DNA of 64,000 nt, taken from assembly GCA_022592435.1 (NCBI GenBank), contig JABYQS010000019.1:248001-312000 (forward strand), given 5' to 3'. Numbering within the stretch: position 1 is the stretch's first letter; the number at the start of each line of letters is the position of its first letter. The notes below the pieces were generated by a model. It worked only from the letters and a program-made list of their open reading frames with translations. It was not told the origin of the DNA and searched no databases. Shown here one piece after another: positions 34,800 to 45,687 of the stretch. The position numbers and the translations under genes are program-made. Origin of the DNA: Cerioporus squamosus. Its lineage: Eukaryota; Basidiomycota; Agaricomycetes; Polyporales; Polyporaceae.

Positions 34800-35689
34800 T
34801 CACTGCTGCAAGTAAAGGGGGTATGCATAGTATCCAAGTATATCACCATCGTACATCCGCAAGCCCGGAGCCGGCACGAAATACGGAGCGCGATGGGGTT
34901 TATTCCCGTAAATCGTCCTTGTCTGGCGAGTGGGGGCGAGTGGTTGCTTGATACGTGGTCGTGCGGGTTGAGCCGTAGGCTGTACTCGAGAACGATGGAT
35001 TGTACCCGTGTTCAGGGTCGACGATGCGGGCAACGAGGACAAGACTGCAGGAGCAGGTTTCCTGGAAGGATAAAACCGTCAGTCAGACGTCCCTTTCCGA
35101 TGGACGGGTAGTAGGGTCCCAAACCGCCCCCGCGGACAAGAGACGTACGCCGGTTCTTGACCAGGTTCTTCATCTGCTGCGATCCCGAACAGAGCCTTTG
35201 CTTCATTCCACGACCGTGTTGTCTCTTCAGTATGAGGCTCGCTAAATCTGGTGGATACATCCGCAAAATGAGATCCTCGGAAGCTCAGACTGGGTAGCAG
35301 ACTCACATGGGTTGTCTCCAGAGCGCGGCCTCCGCCGCTTCTCGGGCCTCTTGCACCCTGCCACAAGCAAGCTCGGCCCTGACTTCGTAACTTCCCGCAG
35401 ACCAATCCGGATTGAGACTGCATTGCTCGACGTAGGCTCTCTCTAGGGCGTTGCGGTTCTGGTTGTCGCAATCGCACACGTTGAGATCTTGTGCAAACCG
35501 GTTTGGATTACGCCAGGCTCGCATATAAGCCTCTGCTTGCGCATAGAGAAAACACCAGTCATGGATGCAGATACCGCACCCACAACGCAGTAATTTGTCG
35601 AGGCTCCCGGCAGATATACGTCGAGGACGAGCCCACACAGGTGGCGGTGGACCGGGAGCACCTCGCTGGTCGTTGGTTAAGGCGGGCAT
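34800..35689 (-). CDS. unknown protein, Cys-containing N-terminal half, Pro-rich tail
   Basis: Three exons keep one frame: 35689 to about 35308, a middle exon of about 90 bp, and a last exon to the stop at 34800; the introns have clear GT-AG ends. The first part has a Cys cluster (LRCGCGICIHDWC, then NVCDCDNQN). A helical stretch follows, resembling one TPR-like unit (YEVRAELACGRVQEAREAAEAAL). The last 80 residues are rich in Pro, Thr and Arg and end in Tyr-rich GYYAYPLYLQQ. I recognise no family. The exon logic and amino-acid use support a real gene, probably restricted to related fungi. Confidence 0.55.
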
Positions 35690-35923
35690 GGTGTAGTCTG
35701 GTGTGGTTCAGCGGAGCGCAGTGATGGGAAGGGAAGCGAGAGATCTTGGTGGTCCTAGCGTACGTACTGGGGTAGGTTATGCTCTTGTCGGAGATCCAAT
35801 TGTCTGTGGCCTGTTGCAATGGCCCATGCACAAAGGAACCATTGGGCGTCAATGTCATTCTGCACTGCACGACCATTTGGAGCGATGTCATGGTCGTATT
35901 GCTTCAAGCTGAAACACGTATTG

Positions 35924-36435
35924 TTATTGACAAACATTCTTCGGCGCATTCGAGCGACCCACGCCTCCTTGCGAGTCACTCTGTTCGATTGTCTTGCGCT
36001 GTGCCTCTATGAAGGCCAGCAGCCGGAACCTGTCTTCGGATGTGATCCGGACGGTGCGGTTCTTGGCTTCAGGATCATACTGCATATTGACTTCGCCGTA
36101 GACTGGATGGGACTTCGAGCTATGGTCCTGTTAATGTCGTGGTGAGAATGGAGTATCAGAGTTGCTCACAGTTCTTCAGCAGTGCGCTCCCAAGTGGCGC
36201 CCTTGGGTATGCCAGATAGGTCGCCTTGCTGCTCCAGTAAATCGAATTCTCGAGCATACTGCTCTATCATAGCATCAAAATCTTCCTCCGCAGGGGTCGT
36301 CGTCGAGCTGTTTGGGCGCAAAAGGCTTGTCAGCGACCGACGAACAGAGTGGAGCTCAACTCACTTGGCCGGAATCACGATACTGTTAGAGCTTGGACTG
36401 AAGGAGCCACCGCAAGGACGGAGAGGGTACGACAT
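35924..36435 (-). CDS. small unknown protein (about 135 residues)
   Basis: The start at 36435 gives MSYPLRPCGGSFSPSSNS. Two short introns fit if the second uses the acceptor before CTCGAAG, and the three exons then read through to the stop at 35924. The middle is acidic and helical (AEEDFDAMIEQYAREFDLLE), followed by YGEVNMQYDPEAKNRTVRIT and RFRLLAFIEAQRKTIEQ. No signal peptide, membrane segment or known domain is visible. It lies between an unknown gene and UTP7, all on the minus strand but with separate promoters. Confidence 0.55.
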
Positions 36436-36721
36436 GGTATGTCAGACGTTGGACTTACTAGAACTGACGGAGGTGTCGTGATATATAAACATATCTAATG
36501 TCAAAGCGGCGGGCTCGCTTTGGCGGATGCTGGACGGGCAGCGTTCGACGGCCCAAGTTGAAACGAAGCGTCGCCAAAGCGCTATCGACACACTTATCAC
36601 CCAATTATCTGACAACACGCACATGATACTTGGAACGGAGCCTGGTGCTCACGCGGTTTCAATGCAGTGGAACCAAAAAGGAAGGATACATGGTAGCATA
36701 GCAGAGGTGGGCACGGTGGCT

Positions 36722-38815
36722 TCAGCTTGATCGCTTGAAGCGGTCCAAGGCGGATGGTTTGTGCGGCTGCTCTGCACCGCTCGCGATTGCGTGGGCTTTT
36801 CGCCGCTCTTCTCTCTGCTTTTCGAGCTTGGCCTTGACGGCGACCTGGTACCTGGATGTCAATGATGCGCCCAGTACTACGGCTACGGATATGTGGACTT
36901 ACCGCACGGGGGTCGATAACGTTCTTGCGCTGCTTGCGGAGGTATCGCTTCAGGGTCTTGTTCTTCCCGCGCATCTTCTTTTCTCCCTATCCGCCTTCGT
37001 GAGGGGCCTTTTCCTCTGGCCGTCCTCGTTCTCGTCCTCAGCGCCCGCAGCATCATCGTCGATCTCCTCCGTCTCGTCGGCCTTGCCAGAGACACGCAAG
37101 CGTTCGTGCCGGGGTAGGCGTGAGTACGGAATGTCGTGCGCACCGTCGACAGCGGTGCTGAGCTTGGGAGTGGGCGCGAGCGAGCCGATGAAGTCGGGGT
37201 CGAGAGCGATGGCGTCGGGTTGGATTTTGTCGAGAAGGTTCTTGACCTCACGCTCGCGCCGTGCCTTCTTGTTTTCGAAGGGGTCTGCTTCCCAGCTGTC
37301 GAAGTTAGGTTCGCCCGACCCGGGGACAAGGATACCGGACACGCCGGCAGAATGGCCGATTGTGAGGATGTCTTGGAAAGGGCAGAAGCGCAGGGAGGTG
37401 AGAGGGCGGTGCGGGACGGGGTGGGTGAGATAAAGTGGTGGAGGGACGACTGCGGCGAATGGGGTTTGGATGGACGGCTTCGTATAGACCTGTAGATGAA
37501 TGCTGTTCAGAGATGATTGCGCTCGTCGAGGACAATTTCCTGGCTTACGTTGACACTACCGCCAGTGGCTACGCCCAAGGCGCCCTTCTGGCTCCAATCG
37601 AGGACTGCGCCTCCACCTCTTGCATTCCATGTCCGCACGGCGCCCTTCCAGTTGCGACAGTCCCATACCTTCACTGTGCCATCTTGTCCAGCGGTCGCCG
37701 TGTACCTGCCGCCTGTACTGGGGTCGACGGACACACTTGCGACCGGACCCAAGTGCGCCAGGAGGCGGACAGCAGGGTGCGGAAGATTTGGGGTCCAGAG
37801 CGTGACGGTGCCATTCTGGTGTCCGAGATGTATGACGGCATTGTGCGGGTTCTGGCACATCGTATGACATGCTCCAAGCTTCGTCCGATGTTCGACGACG
37901 AGCTGGCCTGTCGAAGTATCTTGATATTTCAGGTATCCGGCATTGCCCTGATATTAAGGTGAGAGCAAGACATAAGGTTGATAATAAGATACTAACCACG
38001 CTGACCAAAAGCCAGTGATAGGGGAGGAACTCGAGCCTTGTTGGCTCGATGTGTGACTTGAGCTTGTGGAGCTCAACGCCGTCGCGGTCGTAGATGAACA
38101 CATACTTATTCTGCGCTACGGCAAAATGTGAATGGTCCTGCAAGAACCTAGGTCGTGGGTCATGGCTTATCCTTTCGTATAGATGGGAGGGTACTAACGT
38201 AATGTCGCGACATGTCTCGCGCAGCTGTAGCTCAGTGTGTAGGGTCCCGGCTTGCCAGTCGAACGTTGCGACGTGCCCCTTCTTCCCAACTACGGCAAGA
38301 TGTCTAGACGCGAGGTCAAGGCTTTGCAGATTTTCTAGGGCATACCGAACGTACCTGCCGTTCCGAGTGTACCGCGTCCGGTACGGTCCACCGTCCAGCT
38401 TCCACTCCTGTCGCCCTTGGGCAGCCTGTTGACCCGCAGCCTCTACAATCTCATCTTGTCCAACCCTCCATGTCTTCTCTAGCTCGCCTTCGATCTCCAT
38501 AAGACCCGCATCCTCGGTGAGCAGCAACTCCGCGTCCTTCACGAGCCTCTTCGCGCGCGCATTTTGTGTCGACTGGCGCGTAAGCTGCGAGCGTAGCTTC
38601 TTGTTGTGTATGTGGGGGTACTTCTTCGCATCTTCAGGTGGTGGAGACGATGGTCTGAGTGAGCGAGGAAGAGTTGTGTGTTGCGAAACCGAGGTCGCAG
38701 TGGGGTCGTCGGAAGGCTTCTTCGAGGGGCCTGCTTTCGGGCGTGAGTCCTGCACAGGCTTGCGCCTCTTATGCAAAGGCTTGATAGCGTCTGCTTTCGC
38801 CACGAGCGCGTCCAT
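36722..38815 (-). CDS. utp7: UTP7 / WDR46-type U3 snoRNP (SSU processome) WD-repeat protein
   Basis: UTP7 is a nucleolar component of the small-subunit processome needed for 18S rRNA maturation. The start at 38815 gives a basic N-terminus (MDALVAKADAIKPLHKRRKP). The WD-repeat region includes NKYVFIYDRDGVELHKLK, GTVTLWTPNLPHPAVRLL and GTVKVWDCRNWKGAVRTW. It ends in the family-specific BING4CT region (SLRFCPFQDILTIGHSAG, then LVPGSGEPNFDSWEADPFE). The C-terminus is highly charged and basic (LKRYLRKQRKNVIDPRA). One base appears missing at the AAAA run (plus strand TTTT 36979-36982), where the frame moves between PLTKADREK and MRGKNKTLKR. Because the gene is essential in yeast, this break argues for an assembly error. 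It is head to head with USB1, 224 bp apart. Confidence 0.9.
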
Positions 38816-39039
38816 GTTAGAGGGGAGATGCAGACCAGGAGGAAGGAGGAAGGAGATCCAGTATGTTGGGCGCCTCACAAAATTGTGCCGGATTGTCGTA
38901 GACGCCCAGATGAATGTACCGCGGCGACCGGGCCGCTTGTCACGGTTGTACTTAACCTCGACCAGCCTCGACCAGAGAAACGCATACTCGAGCAGCTCCG
39001 CCGGGTCCAGTAGCCTCTACTTCCCAGAGTTGTACGGTT

Positions 39040-40139
39040 ATGAAGAGGGCTCTCGTTGAGTACTCTAGTTCCGATGAAGAGGCTCCCGTTCCCCCCTCCG
39101 AGTCCACGCGGAAGCTGCCAGTGGATAGCCCATCACCGCCGCCGAAGAAAAGGCAAGGCAATTGTCATTGTAACTGCTGGAGGCGTCGGGAACTAATGGA
39201 TACTCTTTAGAAAGCTGCCATCCCTTTCGACACACCTTCTTCCGCAGGTTCCCGTGGACGACCCCGCGCTGCACCAGGGTAGACGACGCACCACACCACA
39301 CGTCGAAGGCCAGTTTGCCGCCTACGTATTCATTCCTGTCGCTGTCCCCAAGAAGTCTAAACTATTTGGTTTGATGTCGCGCATATTCTCTACTGCGAAG
39401 GAATCGGTGCCGATCCTCCACCCTATCGGGTTTACCGAAGCCGATGTCGATGCAGCGAGAGAAGGACCATCTATTAGTGACGATGGGCATGTCGAGCTAC
39501 ACATCTCCCTGACACGACCGACATACCTCCGTGCTCACCAGCGGGACGAGTTCAGACGCGCCGTGCAAGCCGCTACTAGAACCAGAGTGAAGTTCGTACT
39601 CCGCTTTTGTACGGGAGCATCCCACTGACGTGCCTCGACAGGTTTCCCGCATCTTTTGCAACTGTATCGGAACTGATGAATGATGAGCGCACACGTACGT
39701 TTCTGACCCTTGAGGTCGGTGCCGGTCATGATTATGTGAGTCCTCTTGGTCCATAGTCCCATATGTTGAGCAGTGACTTACACCCAGCCTTCCTTTCGAC
39801 CAGTTGAAAGAGTTGTCCGACAGCCTGACACCAGCTCTGCGTTCCATTCGCCAGAAGGAGTTCTATGAACAACCCCGCTTTCATGCCTCTCTCGCATGGG
39901 CTCTCTTGGATGGCTCTCGCCCTTCTGGCACCACTCGCTCCGCTTCCGAGCCAACTCCGCCTGTATCTATAGAACCTACGTTCCCGACAATACCTTCCTT
40001 TCCTCCATCACTCGTATCACAGCTGCAGAAGGAGTTTGGTCGGGAGCTTGCCTCGCCTGTGGTCGGGACTTTCGAAGCAGAGGAGGTCTGTGTGCGCATT
40101 GGCAAGGATGTCAGGAAGTGGAAGTTGTCCGCGGTCTAG
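39040..40139 (+). CDS. usb1: USB1-type U6 snRNA phosphodiesterase
   Basis: Usb1 trims the U6 snRNA 3' end and leaves a cyclic or 3' phosphate; it is nuclear. The two HxS/T motifs of the 2H phosphodiesterase fold are present: HVELHISLTRP and FHASLAWALLD. The start at 39040 gives an acidic and Pro-rich leader (MKRALVEYSSSDEEAPVPP) ending in a Lys-rich patch like other family members. The first intron (about 39154-39210) has a GC donor (AG|GCAAGG) and a normal AG acceptor. Near 39740-39790 the last intron does not keep the expected frame with plain GT-AG ends; one base may be wrong or a splice choice missed. It shares a short divergent promoter with UTP7, so two RNA-processing genes may be co-expressed. 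Confidence 0.88.
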
Positions 40140-40552
40140 TTCTATAGTGTTCAATATGTTTGACGGTGTCTACATCGCTATGTTCTCTCTGCCATATTTT
40201 CTGCACTGCATTGTGGTGATGAGCACTTGGTTGATGTCTGGTCTTTCCCAAGTCCTCCAGGAGGAGGAGTCATACCAGTGGTACCGCGACCGCCAATGCT
40301 GACTGGCGCCCGTCGGGCCGGGAACGGAGAGAGGTCGAACCTCTTCCCAGTCCTCCTCGGTCTCGTCACAGTTGTTCTTGTCATCAACTTGGTGTTCTCT
40401 GGGGCTTCTCTGCTTGCTCTCTGCTCTGGTCGTTGTCGTTATCCAAACCGTTGCGCTGCTCCGCTAACCGACCACCGCACGACCACACCAAGTTACGCAA
40501 GATTGCCGTCAACCGATTCGCAAAAGCAACGACGGACGTAAGGTGAAATGTG
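40140..40552. other. intergenic region with a small membrane-type open frame
   Basis: The 413 bp between USB1 and the WDR59 homologue contain a plus-strand frame, 40296-40541, with 81 codons. It starts MLTGARRAGNGERSNLF and holds one strong hydrophobic segment (PVLLGLVTVVLVINLVF) and a basic Cys/Pro tail. It ends 11 bp before the WDR59 start, so it could be an upstream open frame in that mRNA, a tiny gene, or chance. Confidence 0.35.
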
Positions 40553-43500
40553 ATGGAAGAGCGAGGGCTGTATAACATGGGGTCAGGCTCCTTGGGGATG
40601 CCTGCTTCCAATGCTACTACCATCCGGCCAGATGTCGTAGAGCCTCCCTCTCCGGAGGACGGTACAAGTTTCAAGAGGGGAGCGCAGATTGACATGAGGG
40701 ACATTATGGGTGACGCGGTCGGAAATGTGCGTATGATATCTATGTCCTGAGTATGTCCTAGTAAGCTGACGTGCTGTTTACAGATGAGTATTAGCCCTGA
40801 CAATGGTAGTTTGGTCCTAGCTGCGTATGCCATCTCGCGGTCCGTGGTCATAGCTCTGTTTAATCAATACATGTCGCCCGCAGTCGTCAGGGGTTATTCA
40901 TCATGAGTCTCGATGATCCTTACCGCCAGCCTCGGTACGTGCCCCACATTTCGTATCGATGCACCTTCCAGACGTACAGACAGTTCCATCCCGCAAGGAG
41001 GCACTTGGGATGTGGCGGACGTCCAGTGGAATCCCCATCTCTCCCATAGCGAGTACATCGTCTCCACGTCAAGTGAGAAACTGTGAGCACGTCCCCTCTC
41101 AGAACGCCGCTCATGAACTGACCTTCGGGCCAGTCTCATTTGGAATCTTCTACTCGGCGGACGGACTGCTATCGAACACGTTCTCCGGTCTCACTACCGC
41201 GCCATCACTGATATTAACTGGCACACTATCGAGCCCGATGTAGTCATCAGTACTGGCATTGACTCTTGGCAATGGGCATGGGATCTCCGCGCTGTTCAAA
41301 AGCCCATCATGGGTGAGGCGCGGCTACTGTCACCATTGCTACCAGCGTACTGATCTTTTGACGTACTCAGGACTCTGCGCATTTGGCCGTGAGTGCTTGG
41401 GAAGTTATATGACTCTGTTCTCACAGATGTGGATTGCAGCTGGCGGAACTCAAGTGAAGTGGAATCGTGTCGATGGCAACATTCTCGCCTCCTCGCACGC
41501 CAGCGAGGTACTGATCTGGGACCGACGTGTAAGTCACCTTGTTGTCGCAGTATATTGCATGCTCATTCGCAGTGAAGAAAGGTTCGCTGCCCATCCAACG
41601 CATCAGGGCTCATGGTGCAAAGATCTACGGTATCGACTGGGCGCACGATAGGCGCAACGAACTCGTTACTTGTTCCCTGGACAAGACGATCAAGATTTGG
41701 GACACGCAGACCGCGCAGCCCAGTACAATCATTAATACCACCTATCCCGTCTGGCGCGCTCGAGACCTTCCCTTTGGTCAAGGTGTGCTCAGTTTGCCGC
41801 AGAGGGGCGAGACTACGTTGGAGATGTATGCTCACGAAGATCCGACTACTCCGATCGAGAAGTTTGAGGGCCATGCTGACGTCGTGAAAGAGTTCGTATG
41901 GCGGAGGGGCGGCGAAGGTCAGTAGCCTTTCGTTTGCATTATCGCTGACACTGATTCCCAGCGCAGCAAACAACGAGTTTCAACTCATAACTTGGTCGAA
42001 GGACAAGACACTGCGATTCTGGCCTGTTAACACTGAAGTCATAGAGGTCAGACACAGCCCCCGTTGTTGTCATCTTGGTGCGAGATAGTGACAATATTTC
42101 CAGAAAGCAGGAGTGACTCCCACCCGTACGATGACGATGGCGCCGAGGCGCCGAGACACGAAGTCATCCTTTAGCAGCCGGGCGGAAGGCAATGATCCGC
42201 CTACATTCTCAGCACCTCTCGGCAATCGCAGTATACTGGCCGGGGTCAGGGCCCCGCCATATCAACGCCCAGTTCGCTTTGCAACTCGCGAATCAAGTGG
42301 GCGAACCAAGGCCGCTTTAGATACGCATGGAGACAACTACGGCACCCCGCGCTCGAGACCAATTCCAGCTGCGGCGTCAAGCGTCATGAGCCGAGGACCA
42401 TACCCCGGTGGACGCTCAGCACGGATTTCCCCCTTCCAGTGGATATCGAACGTCAGGGTGGAACCTCGTCGAGAAGGGAGCTCGGATACTGGGAGTGGGG
42501 GCGACAGCGGGAACATATCCAAGACCGGGTCGAAATCGCGGACGACATCCTTGCTAGATCCATCGACATCTCGAGCGTATTCTAGGACTCGCGAGAGGAG
42601 CTTGAGCCTTGATCCCATTGAGGACGATCCTGCCCTCACCTTGCAGGAGGAGATCACGTCTGTCGTCAAAGTGCTTAACTCGCCGAAGCTCAAATTGGAG
42701 AAGGTACGGGTTGCTCATTTGAAGCGCGAAGTTTGTAGGATTGACCGTGCTCCTGCAGGCCGACTTCGCCGGGAAGAAGCGGCTATGTACGTTTGGGCTT
42801 CAAGGTCCGTGGGGCGAATCCACGTCGGTCTTCCTGAGGATCACGTTCGCCTTCCCCCGCGAGTACCCGCAAGCACGCCATCCCGATGGGACCCCTACCG
42901 TTGACCTGGAGCGGAGTCCATTGATATCCATGAAGCAACGCGCGTTCATCCTGCGTAGACTTCGAGATATCCGGGAAAGAGAGCGTCCGTGCTTAGAGAG
43001 ATGCCTGAAGTTTCTGCTGTATGGAGACCAGCAGACAGACAGCGGACTTCGTGCAACGCTTGACTCAGAGTCGTCTTCGGAGGACGAAGCGCCTACCCGA
43101 CGAGATCCTGCCTCTTCGCTGTTGAGGGGCGACAAGAACCTGGCTGAACCTCGGACCTCGCAGGGGGTGTTTAGTGCGAATGGTGCGTGTCGTCCATCGG
43201 CTGTGCGTTCTCACTGACTGTGTCTCATCTGTGGAATAGGTCAACTGGTTTGCTTCTTCAGAGCGCCGCCGCGAATCGTGCGCAATCCTCTTCGCGAGAT
43301 TTCAATGTCGCCTTCAATCGCGTCCCGTGCGCCAGATGCTGCGCCTCGACTGTTCCAGTCTCCTGCTCTGCTCTCCGATGCTGTCAAGCGTCTGAGCTCC
43401 GCTGCACAAGACGTCGAGTCGCAGACTGTGGAGCGGAAGCGAGGCGACGATACCAGTAACGGGACTACTGTTCTGCGGATCATGGACAACCTCTTCACGT

Positions 43501-45264
43501 TCTCACAGCCCGCTCACTCACGTCCATCGAAGCATCGCCGTGTGTCGGATAACTCGCGGCAGGTCGGGGGTGACTATGCTTTGCTGTCGTCGAGGCGTAG
43601 CAGCGTGTACATCAAGAGCACTGAGGGCCTCCTTGGGATTCCCGATACGGAGGCTGCCATGCGCTATGTCTTGCATGGACAGGATTTTGCGGAAGTGTGC
43701 AAAACAAATGCGAGCGTCGCTCGGTTGCTGGGTCGCAGTGACCACGAGCGGGTGTTCAGGATGTTGCATGTACTCTCGAGCAGGAGATCCGACCCGCATG
43801 TCTTGCTCGCTCACGGAGGCGTTGACCCGTTACTGGCTGCTCTAGCCACGAGATTGTGAGTGCCGTCACGATACCTGGGCATGTGACTAGTACTGACGTG
43901 CGGATAGATACGAAGAGCTTCTAGGAGAGAAAGATATACAAATGCTTGTATTTCTATCTGTTTTGCTCCTCAAGTCGTTCCCGCAAGGTACGTGCTTCCC
44001 TAGTCATATGACGCGTTTCTTACCATTCGAAACGGCAGAGAACGAGCGGTCGAGAGTGAACCGGGATTCGTCGTCTGCGTCACCGTCTCCTGGATGCCGA
44101 TCGCCTCACGCAAAATCAGCTTGGAATACTTCGATTCCCGCCGACCACGCAACCGGCAGAGTAGTCCATTCTCTCCGCCTACGTCAACGCCGCCTACGCC
44201 CTCTCATGGTACCCATGCAGGGGCTCTGAACTCTCCGTCATCGAAGGGGTCGTGGTCTAGCCTGTTTAATGCGAGTAGCATGCGCCAACTTGTCTCTGGT
44301 ATGTCGGTCTTTGTCTCCGGAGAAATGCATCTCCTAATGAGTGGCCGTCCAGGTGTAAGAACAACTACAGGCGCAACTCCAGAGGGAACGAAACAAGGAG
44401 GTTCTTTAGGCAGTCGCCGGGCGGCCATTCAACGCGAGCCTGCTAGGCATTCATCAGGCTCGCCGCTCGCGAAGGCTTCGTGGGAGGCCAACGATACTTT
44501 GGATGGGTCAGTGATGCCGCTGCGATCTAAGCGGCGACCTACCTTCTCGCAAGTCCTCTCCGGAAGATCGACTCTATCGGAGAAGAGGCAGATCATGTTC
44601 CACCCCTCGACCGAGCGTCGGAACCCACCGTGCGTTTTCACACATCTGCAGGGTCTTGAAGTTTTGAGCCGCAGCTTCTGTTCCAGGCCATCTTGTCACC
44701 GGAGATGAGAGCGCAGCTTATGTGTCATATATTGGCGTATGCGGAGATGCTCCTCGCGTGGCAGCTTCCACATAAGCGTGGAGAACTCCTGAAGTTGATC
44801 GAAGACGCTGTCCAAAGTCTCATTCCAGAGCCGGTCGTCGAGGACGAGACCCTTTACGCGGCTCCCATAGGCACGTAACCCTGCCTGCGCGCAATATCCT
44901 ACCGAACTCATACATGGGACACAGGATATCTACATCCTTGCGAATCCTGTGGACAACCGGGTGACCCGAGCGACTCAAAGTGCGATCTTTGCGACAACCG
45001 ACGGTCCGCCCGGTGTAATATCTGTCGTCTGACGATCAAGGGTATGTATTCGTCGCAATCTTAAGTATTGTATGCTGATTATGATGCCTAGGACTGTACC
45101 ATGTTTGCTCCAAATGCTTGCATGTCTCTCACATGAGATGCTGGACGGCACGAGAGGACCCTTCTTGCGCGAGCGGTTGTGGCTGCGTGTGCGCCCTGTC
45201 TGCCCATGATGCGCTCGCTAACGGGATGGTCATGGTTTCACCCATCGTACCGACGTCCAGCTAA
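40553..45264 (+). CDS. wdr59: WDR59 / SEA3-type SEA (GATOR) complex subunit
   Basis: In other eukaryotes WDR59 belongs to the vacuole- or lysosome-bound SEACAT/GATOR2 complex, which regulates TORC1 in response to amino acids. The start at 40553 gives MEERGLYNMGSGS. WD repeats follow: SISPDNGSLVLAA, WDVADVQWNPHLSHSEYIVS, YRAITDINWHTIEPDVV, VKWNRVDGNILASSH, IYGIDWAHDRRNELVTCSLD and FQLITWSKDKTLRFWPV. A long Ser/Arg/Pro-rich linker comes next. An RWD-like domain follows (FAGKKRLCTFGLQGPWGE, then LRITFAFPREYPQ). The protein ends in a C-terminal zinc-binding RING-like module (HPCESCGQPGDPSDSKCDLC, RCNICRLTIKG, CSKCLHVSHMRCW, CASGCGCVC). Around 15 exons keep one frame, with no breaks seen. The domain order WD40-RWD-zinc is diagnostic. 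Confidence 0.9.
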
Positions 45265-45687
45265 CACTCGATAGTGACGCCCCCTCATGTGAACAGTATG
45301 GATTCTTATGTTGTAAATTGCTGTAGTCGTTACTGTACCAACACCGCTAATGGTCGGCTGACCCCATCTGCCGGCGAATAGCTCGCGTTATGCGGGCTAT
45401 GCAAATATTTTGGACAAGATGATCTCCAGTGGCAACCTGTTTGCTGCACACCCATCTTCCTCTATTATACGGCCTCATCATATCGCTCGTCGCCTAGTCA
45501 GATTTCGGCGAAGTTGGCTTTGAGTTGGCGGCGCGCGTCCATGGCGCGATTGTGGCTGATAACACGTGACCGCACCCATAGCGAACAACAGGCACAAAGA
45601 ACGCGCTCGCGTCGTTGACTTGCATGCATCCGAGGCGCTCATCGCGTTATTCACCACCAACCAGCCACCACCGCACCGCCGACAACC
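45265..45687. other. intergenic region upstream of DNA2
   Basis: These 423 bp between co-directional genes hold a perfect E-box CACGTG at 45563-45568, 120 bp before the DNA2 start. GCGC-rich words with near-MCB form lie around 45531-45550 and 45601-45615. No gene is seen. Confidence 0.5.
45563..45568. promoter_or_regulatory. E-box CACGTG upstream of DNA2
   Basis: This perfect palindromic hexamer lies 120 bp before the DNA2 ATG. It is the core for bHLH factors in fungi. Function is inferred only from position. Confidence 0.3.

Noticed and set aside
36970..36990. Programmed ribosomal frameshift in UTP7
   Set aside because: UTP7 is not known to use frameshifting, and similar one-base shifts occur in many unrelated genes here, so a common sequencing cause is simpler.
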